Origin: Roseiarcus sp963776665
Lineage (GTDB): Bacteria > Pseudomonadota > Alphaproteobacteria > Rhizobiales > Beijerinckiaceae
Assembly (NCBI GenBank): GCA_963776665.1
Contig: CAVZNQ010000032.1
Coordinates: 58,989-122,988 of the forward strand
Length of the DNA: 64,000 bases
Reading direction: 5' to 3'
This document shows positions 17,556-26,995 of this stretch, one piece after another; positions within the stretch are counted from its first letter, which is position 1; each line of letters begins with the position of its first letter. A program made the position numbers and the translations under genes. Below the pieces are notes generated by a model. It did not search any database. It saw nothing but the letters and a program-made list of their open reading frames with translations, and was not told the DNA's origin.

Positions 17556-18290
17556 TCAGCGACCTGGCGGCGGCGAGCCTCGTCCGCTCGTTTCCGAGTC
17601 GCCCGAGACCCGCCTCGCCAGAGCAAGGGCGGCGGCACGTTCGAGATGGGCGCGCATGAGCGCCGACGCGGCTTCCGGGTTGCGATCGAGGATTGCCTGC
17701 GCGACGTCGCGGTGCTCATGGACTGAGGCCTTGAGCACGGCTGGCGTCAGCACATCGCCGACCTGCGCCATGATGAGCGGCAGTTGCAGCCTGACTGCGA
17801 GATCGCGGAGTTGCAGATTGTCGGCGAGCGCCATCACCGCGTCGTGAAAGCCGGCGTTCTCCTTGAGATATTCGCAGGCCTCACGGGGCGCGTCGGCGTA
17901 TATCGGCTGGATCGAGGCGATGAAGCGCCTTCGCCGTTCGGGAGCGTCGGCCGCAGCCGCCAGCCGTGCGGCGAGCGCCTCCATCTCGATCCGGACCGCG
18001 AACAGTTCGCGGATCTCGCGCTCCGTGAGCCGCCGCACGACGGCGCCACGATGGGGCCAGTGCTCGATCAGGCCGTCGGCGGTGAGGCGCCTCAGCGCCT
18101 CCCTGACCGGGCCGCGGCTGACCCCAAAGCGGGATGTGAGGTCGCATTCGACGAGTCGCGATCCCGGTGGAAGCCGCCCGGCTAGAATGTCCTCGCGCAA
18201 CCGTTCGACGATGAAGGCGACGGTCGCGCCATGCGCCGGCGGAACCGGCGTTTGAGCGCGTCCCTTCTTGCTGACGGCGGCGTTTGACAC
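17556..18290 (-). CDS. GntR-family transcriptional regulator (FadR/FCD subfamily)
   Basis: A 244-residue regulator. The GTG at 18290 (MSNAAVSKKGRAQTPVPP) is chosen because upstream residues of the longer open frame are not protein-like. It has an N-terminal winged helix at about residues 25-90 (ERLREDILAGRLPPGSRLVE, FGVSRGPVREALRRLTADGL) and a C-terminal FCD ligand domain (AVRIEMEALAARLAAAAD, FHDAVMALADNLQLRDL, HEHRDVAQAILDRNPEAASA). It diverges from the citrate-synthase-like gene, with a matching operator between them (18307-18319). It probably represses that operon and releases it on binding an organic acid or acyl effector, as is usual for FCD regulators. Confidence 0.88.
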   Translation of the reverse strand: MSNAAVSKKGRAQTPVPPAHGATVAFIVERLREDILAGRLPPGSRLVECDLTSRFGVSRGPVREALRRLTADGLIEHWPHRGAVVRRLTEREIRELFAVRIEMEALAARLAAAADAPERRRRFIASIQPIYADAPREACEYLKENAGFHDAVMALADNLQLRDLAVRLQLPLIMAQVGDVLTPAVLKASVHEHRDVAQAILDRNPEAASALMRAHLERAAALALARRVSGDSETSGRGSPPPGR

Positions 18291-18306
18291 GGCTCCCCTC
18301 TCTGAT

Positions 18307-18319
18307 ATTGTCCTACAAT
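18307..18319. promoter_or_regulatory. Probable GntR (FadR-type) operator
   Basis: ATTGTCCTACAAT is a perfect 5-bp inverted repeat around CCT. Its core TTGTCCTACAA fits the known FadR-subfamily pattern TNGTNNNACNA exactly. It lies 17 bp upstream of the gntR start and 60 bp upstream of the divergent catabolic operon, where it could control both. Confidence 0.65.
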
Positions 18320-18379
18320 CGTCTACACCTATTCGCCAATGGCGGGAAGCGAGGGGTTTGGACGCCGGGAGGATGGTCC

Positions 18380-19171
18380 ATGTTGATCGGCAAGCCGGGA
18401 GCCGCAAGAACCGCGATCGCCGCGGCGTCGAGCGACCGGATCATGGTGCGCGGACGCGACCTCACCCACGACCTGATGGGCGCTGTGAGCTTTACCGACT
18501 TCGCCTTCCTGCTCGCGGCCGGCCGCACCCCGACCCCGGACCAGCGCTTTTTTCTCGATCTCGCCCTGGTTGCGCTCGCCGAGCACGGCTTGACGCCGTC
18601 CGTTCAGGCGGCGCGCATGACCTATGACGCGGATCCCGCCGCGCTTCAGGGGGCAATCGCGGCCGGCGTGCTCGGCTGCGGAACGGTGATCCTCGGCGCC
18701 GCCGATCTCTGCCGCAGGCTGATCGAAGACGTCCTGGCCCGCGCCGACGCCTCCGGCTCGCTCGAGGCCGCCGCGCTCGCCGTTGCGCGCGAGCATCGCA
18801 AGGAGCGCAAGGCGCTCCCCGGATATGGCCATCCGCTGCACAAGCCGGTCGATCCCCGGGCCGAGCGGATGATTGCGCTCGCGCGCGAACGCGGCGCTGC
18901 CGGCCGCTCTGTCGAGGCGGCGCTGGCGCTGACCAAGGCCGCGGCCGAGGTGTGGGGCAAGCCGCTGCCGATGAACGTGTCGATGACCATCGCGGCGACG
19001 CTCCGCGACGTCGGCGTTCCGCCCGGCCTCATTCGCGCCGTGCCGATTCTCGCCCGCACTGCCGGCCTCATCGCCCATTGTATCGAAGAGGCCGAGACCC
19101 CGATCGGCTTCCTGATGGCCTCGAAGGGGGAAGAAGCGATCGTCCACGCCGCCTCGGAGGGGGTCGCCTGA
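18380..19171 (+). CDS. Short citrate-synthase-family protein (citryl-CoA lyase-like)
   Basis: A 263-residue member of the citrate synthase superfamily, much shorter than a housekeeping citrate synthase (about 430 residues) and matching the short citryl-CoA-lyase-like group. The ATG at 18380 follows GGGAGGATGG. Residues RIMVRGRDLTHDLMGAVSF at the start and LPGYGHPLHKPVDPRAERM, the equivalent of the GxGH..DPR active-site segment, are visible. The expected chemistry is cleavage or formation of an acyl-CoA by aldol or Claisen reaction. It overlaps the following CoA-ligase gene by one base (TGATG), so translation is coupled. The substrate is unknown, but the partner ligase suggests it handles a CoA thioester made in the same pathway. 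Confidence 0.75.
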   Translation: MLIGKPGAARTAIAAASSDRIMVRGRDLTHDLMGAVSFTDFAFLLAAGRTPTPDQRFFLDLALVALAEHGLTPSVQAARMTYDADPAALQGAIAAGVLGCGTVILGAADLCRRLIEDVLARADASGSLEAAALAVAREHRKERKALPGYGHPLHKPVDPRAERMIALARERGAAGRSVEAALALTKAAAEVWGKPLPMNVSMTIAATLRDVGVPPGLIRAVPILARTAGLIAHCIEEAETPIGFLMASKGEEAIVHAASEGVA

Positions 19172-20478
19172 TGGCGATGGTCGAGCCCGGAATCGAGGCC
19201 GCGCCATGGACGGACCAGGCGCGCTCCGACGCATCTCTCTACCTCAAGCAGATCGAATATCTGTTCGAGCATTCGCGGTTCTATCGCGACAAGCTCGAGC
19301 GCGCCGGCTTTGCGACTCACGGCGCTGTGGGCGGCCTCGAAGCGCTCGCAGCGCTGCCGCTGACAGAAAAGGACGAACTCAGGCGCTCGCGCTCGGCGGA
19401 CGAGCCGATCGGCGCCCACAGAACCGCCGGGCGCGACGAGATCGTGCGCATCTATTCGACCAGCGGAACAACCGGGACGCCGAGCTATATCCCGCTCACC
19501 AGCTCCGATCTTGAGGTCTGGGTGCGCACCTCTGCGCGCTCCTATGCCGCGTCAGGCCTTACCCGCGGCGAGCGGATCATCTCGACGTACAACGCCGGCC
19601 CGTTCGTCGCCGGCGCGGCGCTTGGCGCGTTCGACCGGCTCGGGCTCTGCCACATCCCCGTCGGCTCCGGCAACACCGAGCGCCTGATGGCCGCGGTCGA
19701 ACTCCTGAAGCCGACCGTCGTCGCGATGACGCCGTCCTACGCCCTGCATCTCGTCGAGTGGGGAAGAGCGCGCGGCGTCGATCTTGCCGCTTCGAGCGTT
19801 GAGCGGGTCATGGTCGCGGGCGAGCCGGGCGGCGGCGAACCGGCGATGCGCGCCAAACTCGAGGCGGGGTGGGGCGCGAGCGTCACCGAGGCGATGGGCA
19901 TCGGCGACATTTCCGTTTCGCTCTGGGGCGAGTGCGAACAGAAGGCGGGGATGCATTTCAGCGGTCGGGGCTTCGTGCATTTCGAGCTGATCGATCCAGG
20001 GACAGGCGCCGAGAAGCCGCTCGTCGACGGCGCCGAAGGCGAACTCGTGCTGACCCATCTCGTCAACCGCTCGTCGCCCCTTCTGCGCTTCCGTACCCGC
20101 GACCACGTACGGCTCAGCGTCGGGCCGTGCGCCTGCGGGCGCACGAGCCCACGGGTGCGCTGCATCGGGCGCACCGACGACATGCTGATCGTGCGCGGCG
20201 TCAATGTCTTTCCTTCGGCGGTGCGCGAGGTGGTCAACGAATTTGCTCCGGCCGTCGCCGGGGTCATCATGATTCGTCCGCGCGCGCCCGGAGTGCGACA
20301 GGAGCCGCCGCTGCCGATCAGAGTCGAGCTCGCGCCGGGAGCGAACACCGAGGGCCTCGCCGAGCGCATTCGCTCGCGCTTACGTGATAAGCTTCTGGTG
20401 ACGACGGAGATTGAGCTCGCCCCTGCGGGCGCTCTCCCGCGCAGCGAATACAAGTCGAAACTGGTTGAGAAAGCCTGA
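19171..20478 (+). CDS. PaaK-like acyl-CoA ligase (phenylacetate-CoA ligase family)
   Basis: A 435-residue adenylate-forming ligase related to phenylacetate-CoA ligase. The phosphate-binding loop is YSTSGTTGTPSYIPLT at about residue 92. TEAMGIGDIS, HLVNRSSPLLRFRTRDHVR and the hinge GRTDDMLIVRGVNVFPSAVR follow in the right order, with a Cys pair in CACGRTSPRVRC that is often seen in this family. It activates a carboxylic acid with ATP to its CoA thioester. The start overlaps the stop of the lyase gene. It stands between the lyase and a VOC protein in a GntR-controlled operon. The true acid is unknown; aromatic or dicarboxylic acids are both possible. Confidence 0.85.
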   Translation: MAMVEPGIEAAPWTDQARSDASLYLKQIEYLFEHSRFYRDKLERAGFATHGAVGGLEALAALPLTEKDELRRSRSADEPIGAHRTAGRDEIVRIYSTSGTTGTPSYIPLTSSDLEVWVRTSARSYAASGLTRGERIISTYNAGPFVAGAALGAFDRLGLCHIPVGSGNTERLMAAVELLKPTVVAMTPSYALHLVEWGRARGVDLAASSVERVMVAGEPGGGEPAMRAKLEAGWGASVTEAMGIGDISVSLWGECEQKAGMHFSGRGFVHFELIDPGTGAEKPLVDGAEGELVLTHLVNRSSPLLRFRTRDHVRLSVGPCACGRTSPRVRCIGRTDDMLIVRGVNVFPSAVREVVNEFAPAVAGVIMIRPRAPGVRQEPPLPIRVELAPGANTEGLAERIRSRLRDKLLVTTEIELAPAGALPRSEYKSKLVEKA

Positions 20479-20490
20479 GGGAGGAGACGA

Positions 20491-21112
20491 ATGCAAAAGC
20501 TTCAGACCCAGGGTCTGCATCACATCACGCTGGTCGGCGCCGATCGACAGACTTCGATCGATTTCTGGGAGGGCCTGCTCGGCATGCCGTTCATTTTCGA
20601 GCAGCCAAATCTCGACAGCGCTGGCGAGAGCCACATCTATTTCGATCCGGGCGACGACCGGCTCATCACGATATTCACCCGCGAGGACCGCAAGCCGGTC
20701 AAGCGCCGCACGCCGACCGACATCGGCTGCGTCCATCACATCGCCTTCAACGTGTCGCGCGCCGTCTTCATGCAGATTGTCGAGCGGCTCGGCGCGCGCG
20801 GCGTCCCGAACACCGGGGTGCGCGACCGGATGATCTTCGACGCCGTCTATTTCGAGGATCCCCTCGGGCTCCTGATCGAGCTCTCATGCTGGAAGTTCGA
20901 CGCTCCGCATGGTTTCACCCGCTCCGACGTGCTGTTCGCCGCCCACAATCTGCGGGTCGCCCGCGGCGATCGCGCCATCATGGAGGTCCACATCGCTGAC
21001 GCGATCGAGAAGTCTCGTCAAGTCGACGACCAAGAGCCTGTCGACCGACCGGTCGCCCAAGGACCCCTATCGGCAAGCGGAACCGGCGCTCGCGCACGCA
21101 AACAGCAAATAG
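20491..21112 (+). CDS. VOC-family (glyoxalase/dioxygenase fold) protein, frameshift near the end
   Basis: A vicinal-oxygen-chelate protein. It starts MQKLQTQGLHHITLVGADRQ behind GGGAGGAG and has two beta-alpha-beta-beta-beta modules. Likely metal ligands are the His of LHHITL, the His of VHHIAFNV and the Glu of LLIELSCW. As printed, the frame runs on into the next gene and makes a 446-residue VOC-GST product. Removing one base near 21010 (GAGAAGTC) instead gives IESLVKSTTKSLSTDRSPKD and a stop at 21112, just before the GST ribosome binding site. I therefore annotate two genes. The enzyme is the third in the GntR-controlled operon. The reaction is not predictable (isomerase, lyase or dioxygenase). 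Confidence 0.75.
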
Positions 21113-21138
21113 TCGAAACGCAACCAGGAGGAAGCCCA

Positions 21139-21831
21139 ATGTCACCAATCAAGCTTCATGTCATCAAGCCCAGCGTCAACAACATGACCGCGCGCGTGTT
21201 CGTCCGCGCGGCGAAGCTCGACTTCACCGAGGACGACGTCTACGGCAAGACCCGCACCGAAGACTTTCTGGCCAAGAACCCGGCCCATCTGACGCCGATG
21301 ATCGAGGCGCCGGGCCTGCCGAAGGGCGTGATGTGGGAGAGCTGCGCGATCATGCAGTATCTCTCGAACAAGCATCATCTCGACAAGTTCTATCCGGCCG
21401 ACCCGGAAAAGCGGGCGATGGTGGATAGCGCGATGTTCTATATCGTCGGCACGCTCTATCCCTATATCGTGCGCTCGACCTATGGCGCGCTCGGCTTCCC
21501 GCAATATGCCGGCGAGGTCGGGGCCAGCGACGCGACGCCGGCGGAGAAGGAGAAGGCGCAGAAGGCGGCGGTCGGCGCGGTCGGCGAGACGCTCGACGCG
21601 TTCCACAAGTTCTTCCTCGACGGCAAAACCTTCGTTGGCGGCGACCACCCTTCGATCGCCGACATCCGCCTGGCGGCGAGCCTCGAATTCCTGAAGGTCA
21701 TCGACTACCCCTATCCCGCATGGGCGAAGACCTACATGGCCGCGATCGCCAAGGCCCTCGGCGACGACTACGCCGAGCCCGCGAAGGACGTCGAGGGGTA
21801 CATCGCGTATGTGAAGGGGCAGAAGAAGTAG
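21139..21831 (+). CDS. Glutathione S-transferase family protein
   Basis: A 230-residue GST-like protein. The ATG at 21139 follows AGGAGGAAG at 21126-21134. The N-terminal thioredoxin-like half has LHVIKPSVNNMTARVFVRAA and the conserved HLTPMIEAP...WESCAIMQYL, where Pro and Glu-Ser normally contact glutathione. The C-terminal helical half has the N-capping FVGGDHPSIADIRLAASLEF. It is the last gene of the GntR-controlled operon, so a glutathione-dependent step or detoxification in that pathway is plausible. The in-frame link to the VOC gene is treated as an artefact. Confidence 0.85.
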   Translation: MSPIKLHVIKPSVNNMTARVFVRAAKLDFTEDDVYGKTRTEDFLAKNPAHLTPMIEAPGLPKGVMWESCAIMQYLSNKHHLDKFYPADPEKRAMVDSAMFYIVGTLYPYIVRSTYGALGFPQYAGEVGASDATPAEKEKAQKAAVGAVGETLDAFHKFFLDGKTFVGGDHPSIADIRLAASLEFLKVIDYPYPAWAKTYMAAIAKALGDDYAEPAKDVEGYIAYVKGQKK

Positions 21832-21966
21832 AGGACGCGACCGCCCGCCAAGCGGGGCGCGCACCGCGCCGATCCGATGCGGGACAAGCCTTGCGATGGC
21901 GGCTCGGGCCGCCATCGCGGGCTTCCAAGACTTCGCTTGGCTGAAGGCGCCGGCAGTTCACCCGCT

Positions 21967-24436
21967 TCAAGGGGTCAACTTGTCGACAAGATCGCCGATC
22001 GCCTTGGCGTTCTCCTTTGCGCTGCATGCAGCCGTCGTCGGGATCAGCGAATTCTCGATGTACCGCTTCGCCTCGCCCGACAGGGTCCAGTCCATCGGCG
22101 GTTCGTAGTCCTGCAATCCGCCGCCAGACTCGATCTTGCCCTTGCACAGCACGATCGCTGCGTAGTCGAAGTCGCCGCCGCCGTTCATCCTCGACACGTA
22201 AGGGTCTGCGTCAGCGAGGTTCGGCTGGCCGACGAGCTTCATCTCGCGCGCCAGATGGGCCTCATGCGCTGACATGCTGGCGACGAGGCCGAAGCCGGGC
22301 GCGAACACGTCGTTGGTGGCCAGCGCCGGTGTGGGCTTCGTCGCGTCGCGGTCGTGATAGCCGATAAGAACGAACACGAACTCGAGCGGGTCTACGTCGC
22401 CCGCCTCCGTCCTGATCCGCGCGCAGCGCTCGCACGATTTCGCGCAGCGTTTCGGCGCCGGCGTTGTCGAAATAACCGCCGTCGAGAATGTGATCGGTCC
22501 GGCTCACGTCCGTCCCACAGCGGTTGGCGGGGAACGTGCCGCCCGGACTGACATAGGGGAAGCGCGCGCCATTGAGGATCGCGGTCGAGGCGGCGACGTC
22601 ATGGCCCATGCTGGCGAGGAGATCGTCGGCGTCGACCTCGTCGCAGGCGAATTTGACGCCGCTGGTGAGAAAGCGCCGGCCGCTATCCTCGCTTGCGCCC
22701 TGGACAATGAGGATCGGGCGCCAGGCTTCCCCCGCCTTCGGCGCAAGATTGAGGAACGGCTCGCGCATGAGCGCGGCGCTCGGCGCCTGGGGGTCGATCG
22801 ACGCCCAGGTTTCTTCCCACGATCGCTCGAGCGCCTCGGCGCGATCGGGCAGGAACGCGACCGGCAGGAACCGCTGCAGGAGATCGGGAAAGAGCATGCC
22901 CGACATCGCGGGCCCGAGCGCGTCCTGTCCAGCGAAACGCAAGAGCCTCAACTTGAAGTCGGGCGCATCGGGGGCCGACTTCAGCATCGCCGCATAGCCG
23001 ACCGCGCCGACGCTGCCGCCGGAAACCGAACTGATCGCGAAGAGATGCGCATCGAGGTCCGCGCCTTTGGCCTTTGCGGCCTCCCGCAGGCTCGAAAGAG
23101 CGAGCGCCGCCCAGTATCCGGCCCGCGACGCGCCGCCCTGAACGGCGACCAGCACCATCGTCCTCTTGCCGTCCTTGCCCTCCGGGAGGCGCGCCTTCCA
23201 CTGTTCGTAAGCCTGCTTCAGCGTCGGCCGATCGATCGGGCCGGTCGTTGCGGCGGCGAAGGCGCGCCGCCCGATGGCGTGATTGTCCATCCATAGGCCG
23301 ACGACGACCGCCCACAGCAGCATCGCGCCGACGACCGGAATGCGGAGGGCCGAGCCGATCTGGATGCCGACGACTACGATCGGAATGATGAGGCCGAGGC
23401 CGATGAAAACGATAGCAGGCGCCCCGAGCAGCGCGCCGAACCTCGCCGGCCAGATGGCCGCCGCCGCCATGAGAATGGCTGCCGCCGCGAAGCTGAAGAT
23501 GACCCAATAGCGTTGGATCAAGTCGAAATGCCGCACCCTCCCGAGCCGGGCGGCGCGCCGCCTCAGCGGGGCGACGACATCCTGGCGCCGGATGACGAAA
23601 GCGAAAAAGAGCAAGCCGACCGCGATCAGTGCGAAGACGAACCAGGAATTTCTGGCTGGATTCTTGAATAGCGCCCACGCGCTGGCGGCGAACGGCACGG
23701 CGCCGAGGACGCGCGGCGTCCAGATCAGCAAATGCTTCGGGCGCCATTTGGCGCGATCGGCGCCATAGTTCGAAGTGATGATGATGCGCGACCAGCTCCA
23801 GGCCTGGAAAGCGAGGAACAGGAGTCCGAGCGCAAAGGCGATCTGCAACAGCCCCGAAGGGTATTGCATGAAGTCGTCCTCGCCGACGCCGCGGACAAGG
23901 TCTTGGCCCTGTTGCATGAATACCAGGATCGCGGACACGCCGACAGTCAGCGCGGCGATGAAGGGTATGCCCTTGGTGCGACGCATCATGTCGCGGACGG
24001 CTTGCCACCAGCCGATGAAGCCGCCGAATTCGGCGCCCGTCGTCGGCGCGACGCCGCCGCGGCGCAGCCTTAGCGTGACAGATCCCCTGTTGTTGGAATA
24101 TCCGTCCTGACTGTCGTTGGCGAAAGCGACGAGCGTCCCTGAAAGGTCGAAGGTCTGAGTGCAGCCGGCGCCGATCGGAAAGGTCGTTCCGGGATGCCCC
24201 TTGATCTGGCCGATCAGGCAGAACCACGGGCGGCCCGCCACGTGAGGCGTGATCTGAAGCGCGTCGGCGAGAAAATTGCGGTACCCGCCCGGCCCTGAGC
24301 GGACGAGGCCGTTCGTCCATCGTCCCCAAGCCGAAAACGACCAGGTCTCGCCGGCTGCCACGTTCCCGATCGTGACTTCGCGCTCCGCGGACGGAATCTC
24401 GATGTCGCGATCGATCTCGCGCGGCTGGGTCGCCAT
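21967..24436 (-). CDS. Large membrane-anchored patatin-like lipase with lectin-like N-terminus, one frameshift
   Basis: About 822 residues after frame correction. The ATG at 24436 follows GGGAGGGAGG. Residues 1-125 form a predicted beta domain. Its end, FANDSQDGYSNNRGSVTLRL, resembles the galactose-binding PA-IL/LecA lectin fold (NDxxGxYxNNxGS). Residues about 155-385 contain seven hydrophobic helices. The patatin domain starts near 425 with VAVQGGASRAGYWA (oxyanion loop). Its nucleophile elbow is AISSVSGGSVGAVGYA (Ser 472), and the catalytic Asp is in DGGYFDNAG. The frame changes near 22390; one extra G in the GGG run restores GGGGDVDPLEFVFVLIGY through to the end. It may hydrolyse membrane or extracellular lipids, but side and substrate are unknown. 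Confidence 0.8.
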
Positions 24437-24610
24437 GGACCTCCCTCCCTGCTCCTCAAAATCCGCCAAGGCGCGGCCGCCTCCCCTCGTAACTCGCATG
24501 TTTTCTTGCGTTTGAAGGCTCGCACAAGTCGCTACTCGCTTCCATAGGGAGGATTCCCTGCGCTCGCGCGCCCTTTCCCCTGTGCTCCGCGAGCGCTAGT
24601 CTCTCTGCCG

Positions 24611-26878
24611 ATGGCCACTCCCGCCCGCACTGGCGCTCTCGCCGCGGCCGCCAGCTTCGCCCGCGCCGCCGCCTGGGCGCCGGACTGGCGTGGAGCATTC
24701 TCGGGCGCGCTCGCGCGTGAGGTCGAGGAGCGGCGTTTTTTCCTCTGGCTTCCGGTCGCGGCGATTGGCGGCGTCGCGCTCAATCTCGCGGCCGATCAGG
24801 AGCCGTCCTTATGGCTGCCGGCGCTGTTGACGGCGTTGTTCTCCGTGCTGGCGTGGGTTTCGCGCAGCCGGCCGGTCGCCCTCGGCGTCTCGCTTGGTCT
24901 CGCCGCGCTGTTTGCCGGGTTCTTGTCGATGTCGCTGCGCACGGCGCGGGTCGCAGCGCCGGTGCTCGACCGCATCCGGATCGTCACTTTGCAAGGCTAC
25001 GTCGAGGAGGTGGATCTAAGGACCGCCGGCGCGCGAATGGTGATCAGCGTCGCCAGCGCCGACGGAATGCCGCGCGAGAAGGTTCCCCGCCGTGTGAGGG
25101 TGACGACCCGAAAAACCCCTGACGTCGCCGCGGGCGACTATGTCGAGCTCAAGGCTCGCCTGCTGCCGCCTTCGCGAGCGGCGCTGCCGGGCGGGTACGA
25201 CTTCGCCCGCGACGCCTTTTTCGCCGGCGTCGGCGCCGTCGGCTCCGCACTGGGCCCGATCCGGATTGTGTCCGCGCCAAGCGACGCAAGCTTGAGCCAA
25301 CGCTTCACTGCGACAATCGATCACGCGCGTAATCGCCTTGCACTCCGGGTGAACGCGATCATCGGCGGCGACGAAGGCGCGATCGCGGCGGCAATGGTTA
25401 CCGGCAAGCGCGACTTTCTCTCCGCCGACGCCAGGGACCTCATCCGCGAGGCGGGCATCTTTCACATCATCACCATTTCCGGCGTCCAGATGACCCTGGT
25501 CGCCGGAATCTTCTTTATCGTCACCCGCCGGCTGCTGGCGCTGTCGCCGACGCTTGCGCTGAAATATCCGATCAAGAAATGGGCGGCGGCCGTCGCCATC
25601 GCCGGCTCGCTTCTCTACGATGTCGCAACCGGTTCGCGCGTTGGCACCGAGCGGGCGCTGATCATGACGGTGATCGTGCTCGGCGCGGTGATCATGGACC
25701 GGCGCGCGCTCACCATGCGCAATCTCGCTTTCGCGGTTCTGGCCGTGGTCGCCATCGAGCCCGAGGCCATTCTCGGCGTGAGCTTCCAGCTTTCGTTCGC
25801 AGCGGTCGCCGCGCTGGTCGCGGTGATGGAGGCGCGGCTCGCGGCCCGCGACCTCGATCCCGATCCGTTCGTGCCCAAGCGAGGCGAGGGGCCGAAGCGC
25901 GGGATCTTCGCCACCCATCTGATCGAGAAGCCGCTCACGCTCCTGTTCGCGACCGCGTTCGCCACCTCGGCCACCGCCTCGTTCATGGCTTACCATTTCC
26001 ACGATCTGAGCCCCTATGTGCTGATCGGCAATCCGCTAACGCTGACCATAATCGAATTTTTCGCCGTGCCGGGCGCGCTCATCGGCGCCGCGCTCTATCC
26101 TCTCGGGCTCGACGGGCCGGTCTGGCTCTATGTCGGGGCGGGGATCAAGTTCATCCTGTGGGTCGCGCGTTTCATCGCCGACGCTCCCGGCTCGACTTTA
26201 CACCTGCGCGCGTTTGCCCCGTACGCCTTGCCGTTCCTCGCCCTCGCTGTGATGAGCGCGACCATATGGCGGACCTGGACGTTTCGCCTGAGCGCTGTTC
26301 CGCTCGCGCTGATCGGGCTCGTCGGCGCGGCCCACGGACCACGTTACGACGTTATCATCGCGCCGTCCGGCGACCTGGCGGCGGTGCGCGACGCCGACGG
26401 GGCGCTCGAAGTCGTCGGCAAACGCTTCAACGCTTTCGCGGCCGAGCAGTGGCTCTCCGCCGACGGCGATGGGCGCGATCCCGCGCAAGCGCGCGCAGCC
26501 GACGCGCCGTGCGACCGCCTCGGCTGCGTCGCCGACCTTCCGGAAGGCGAGTCCCTTTCCATCGTCCTCGATCGCCTCGCATTCGACGAAGATTGCGCGC
26601 GGGCGGAAGTCGTGGTCAGCGCGCTGACGGCGCCTCAAGGCTGCAAGGCGAAATTCGTATTCGACGAGCAGGCGCTGGCGCGTCTCGGCGCCGTCGGCCT
26701 GACCTTTAGCGACGACAAGGGCTTCACGCTGGCGAGCGACCGCGGCGCGCTTCAGAATCGTCCCTGGTCGCCTGCGCCCGAGCCAGCGCGCGACGAGAAG
26801 CTCATCCGTCCGGGCCGTGGGGCGTCGCACGGGGCCGATCCGGCGGATCCGGCGACCGATCCTGAGGTCGACCGCTAG
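24611..26878 (+). CDS. ComEC/Rec2-type DNA-uptake membrane protein
   Basis: A 755-residue polytopic membrane protein. It has an N-terminal DUF4131-like part (about residues 45-220, with a soluble OB-like segment VLDRIRIVTLQGYVEEVDL) and then the ComEC competence domain, with the hallmark FHIITISGVQMTLVAGIFF at about residue 290 and GTERALIMTVIVLGAVIMDR. ComEC forms the inner-membrane channel for single-stranded DNA in natural transformation. The C-terminal metallo-beta-lactamase domain of many homologues is not present. Instead there is a shorter soluble end of about 180 residues without HxHxDH. It diverges from the patatin gene, with 174 bp between starts. Confidence 0.9.
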   Translation: MATPARTGALAAAASFARAAAWAPDWRGAFSGALAREVEERRFFLWLPVAAIGGVALNLAADQEPSLWLPALLTALFSVLAWVSRSRPVALGVSLGLAALFAGFLSMSLRTARVAAPVLDRIRIVTLQGYVEEVDLRTAGARMVISVASADGMPREKVPRRVRVTTRKTPDVAAGDYVELKARLLPPSRAALPGGYDFARDAFFAGVGAVGSALGPIRIVSAPSDASLSQRFTATIDHARNRLALRVNAIIGGDEGAIAAAMVTGKRDFLSADARDLIREAGIFHIITISGVQMTLVAGIFFIVTRRLLALSPTLALKYPIKKWAAAVAIAGSLLYDVATGSRVGTERALIMTVIVLGAVIMDRRALTMRNLAFAVLAVVAIEPEAILGVSFQLSFAAVAALVAVMEARLAARDLDPDPFVPKRGEGPKRGIFATHLIEKPLTLLFATAFATSATASFMAYHFHDLSPYVLIGNPLTLTIIEFFAVPGALIGAALYPLGLDGPVWLYVGAGIKFILWVARFIADAPGSTLHLRAFAPYALPFLALAVMSATIWRTWTFRLSAVPLALIGLVGAAHGPRYDVIIAPSGDLAAVRDADGALEVVGKRFNAFAAEQWLSADGDGRDPAQARAADAPCDRLGCVADLPEGESLSIVLDRLAFDEDCARAEVVVSALTAPQGCKAKFVFDEQALARLGAVGLTFSDDKGFTLASDRGALQNRPWSPAPEPARDEKLIRPGRGASHGADPADPATDPEVDR

Positions 26879-26995
26879 CTCGACAATACCACAGACTTGC
26901 TGAGGCAGATTCTACGTGCGACACTCGCCGCCGAATCGTCTGTCGAGATTAGGCCCGGACAGGCAGACGACGTGAAACAAGGGCAGGGAGGCACC

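Noticed and set aside
20491..21831. A true VOC-GST fusion enzyme
   Set aside because: The linker has no protein character, a stop at 21112 appears with a one-base change, and the GST has its own ribosome binding site.
22683..24329. A 548-codon open frame on the minus strand in another frame of the patatin gene
   Set aside because: It is rich in Arg, Pro and His and lacks motifs. The patatin frame alone shows helices and catalytic residues.
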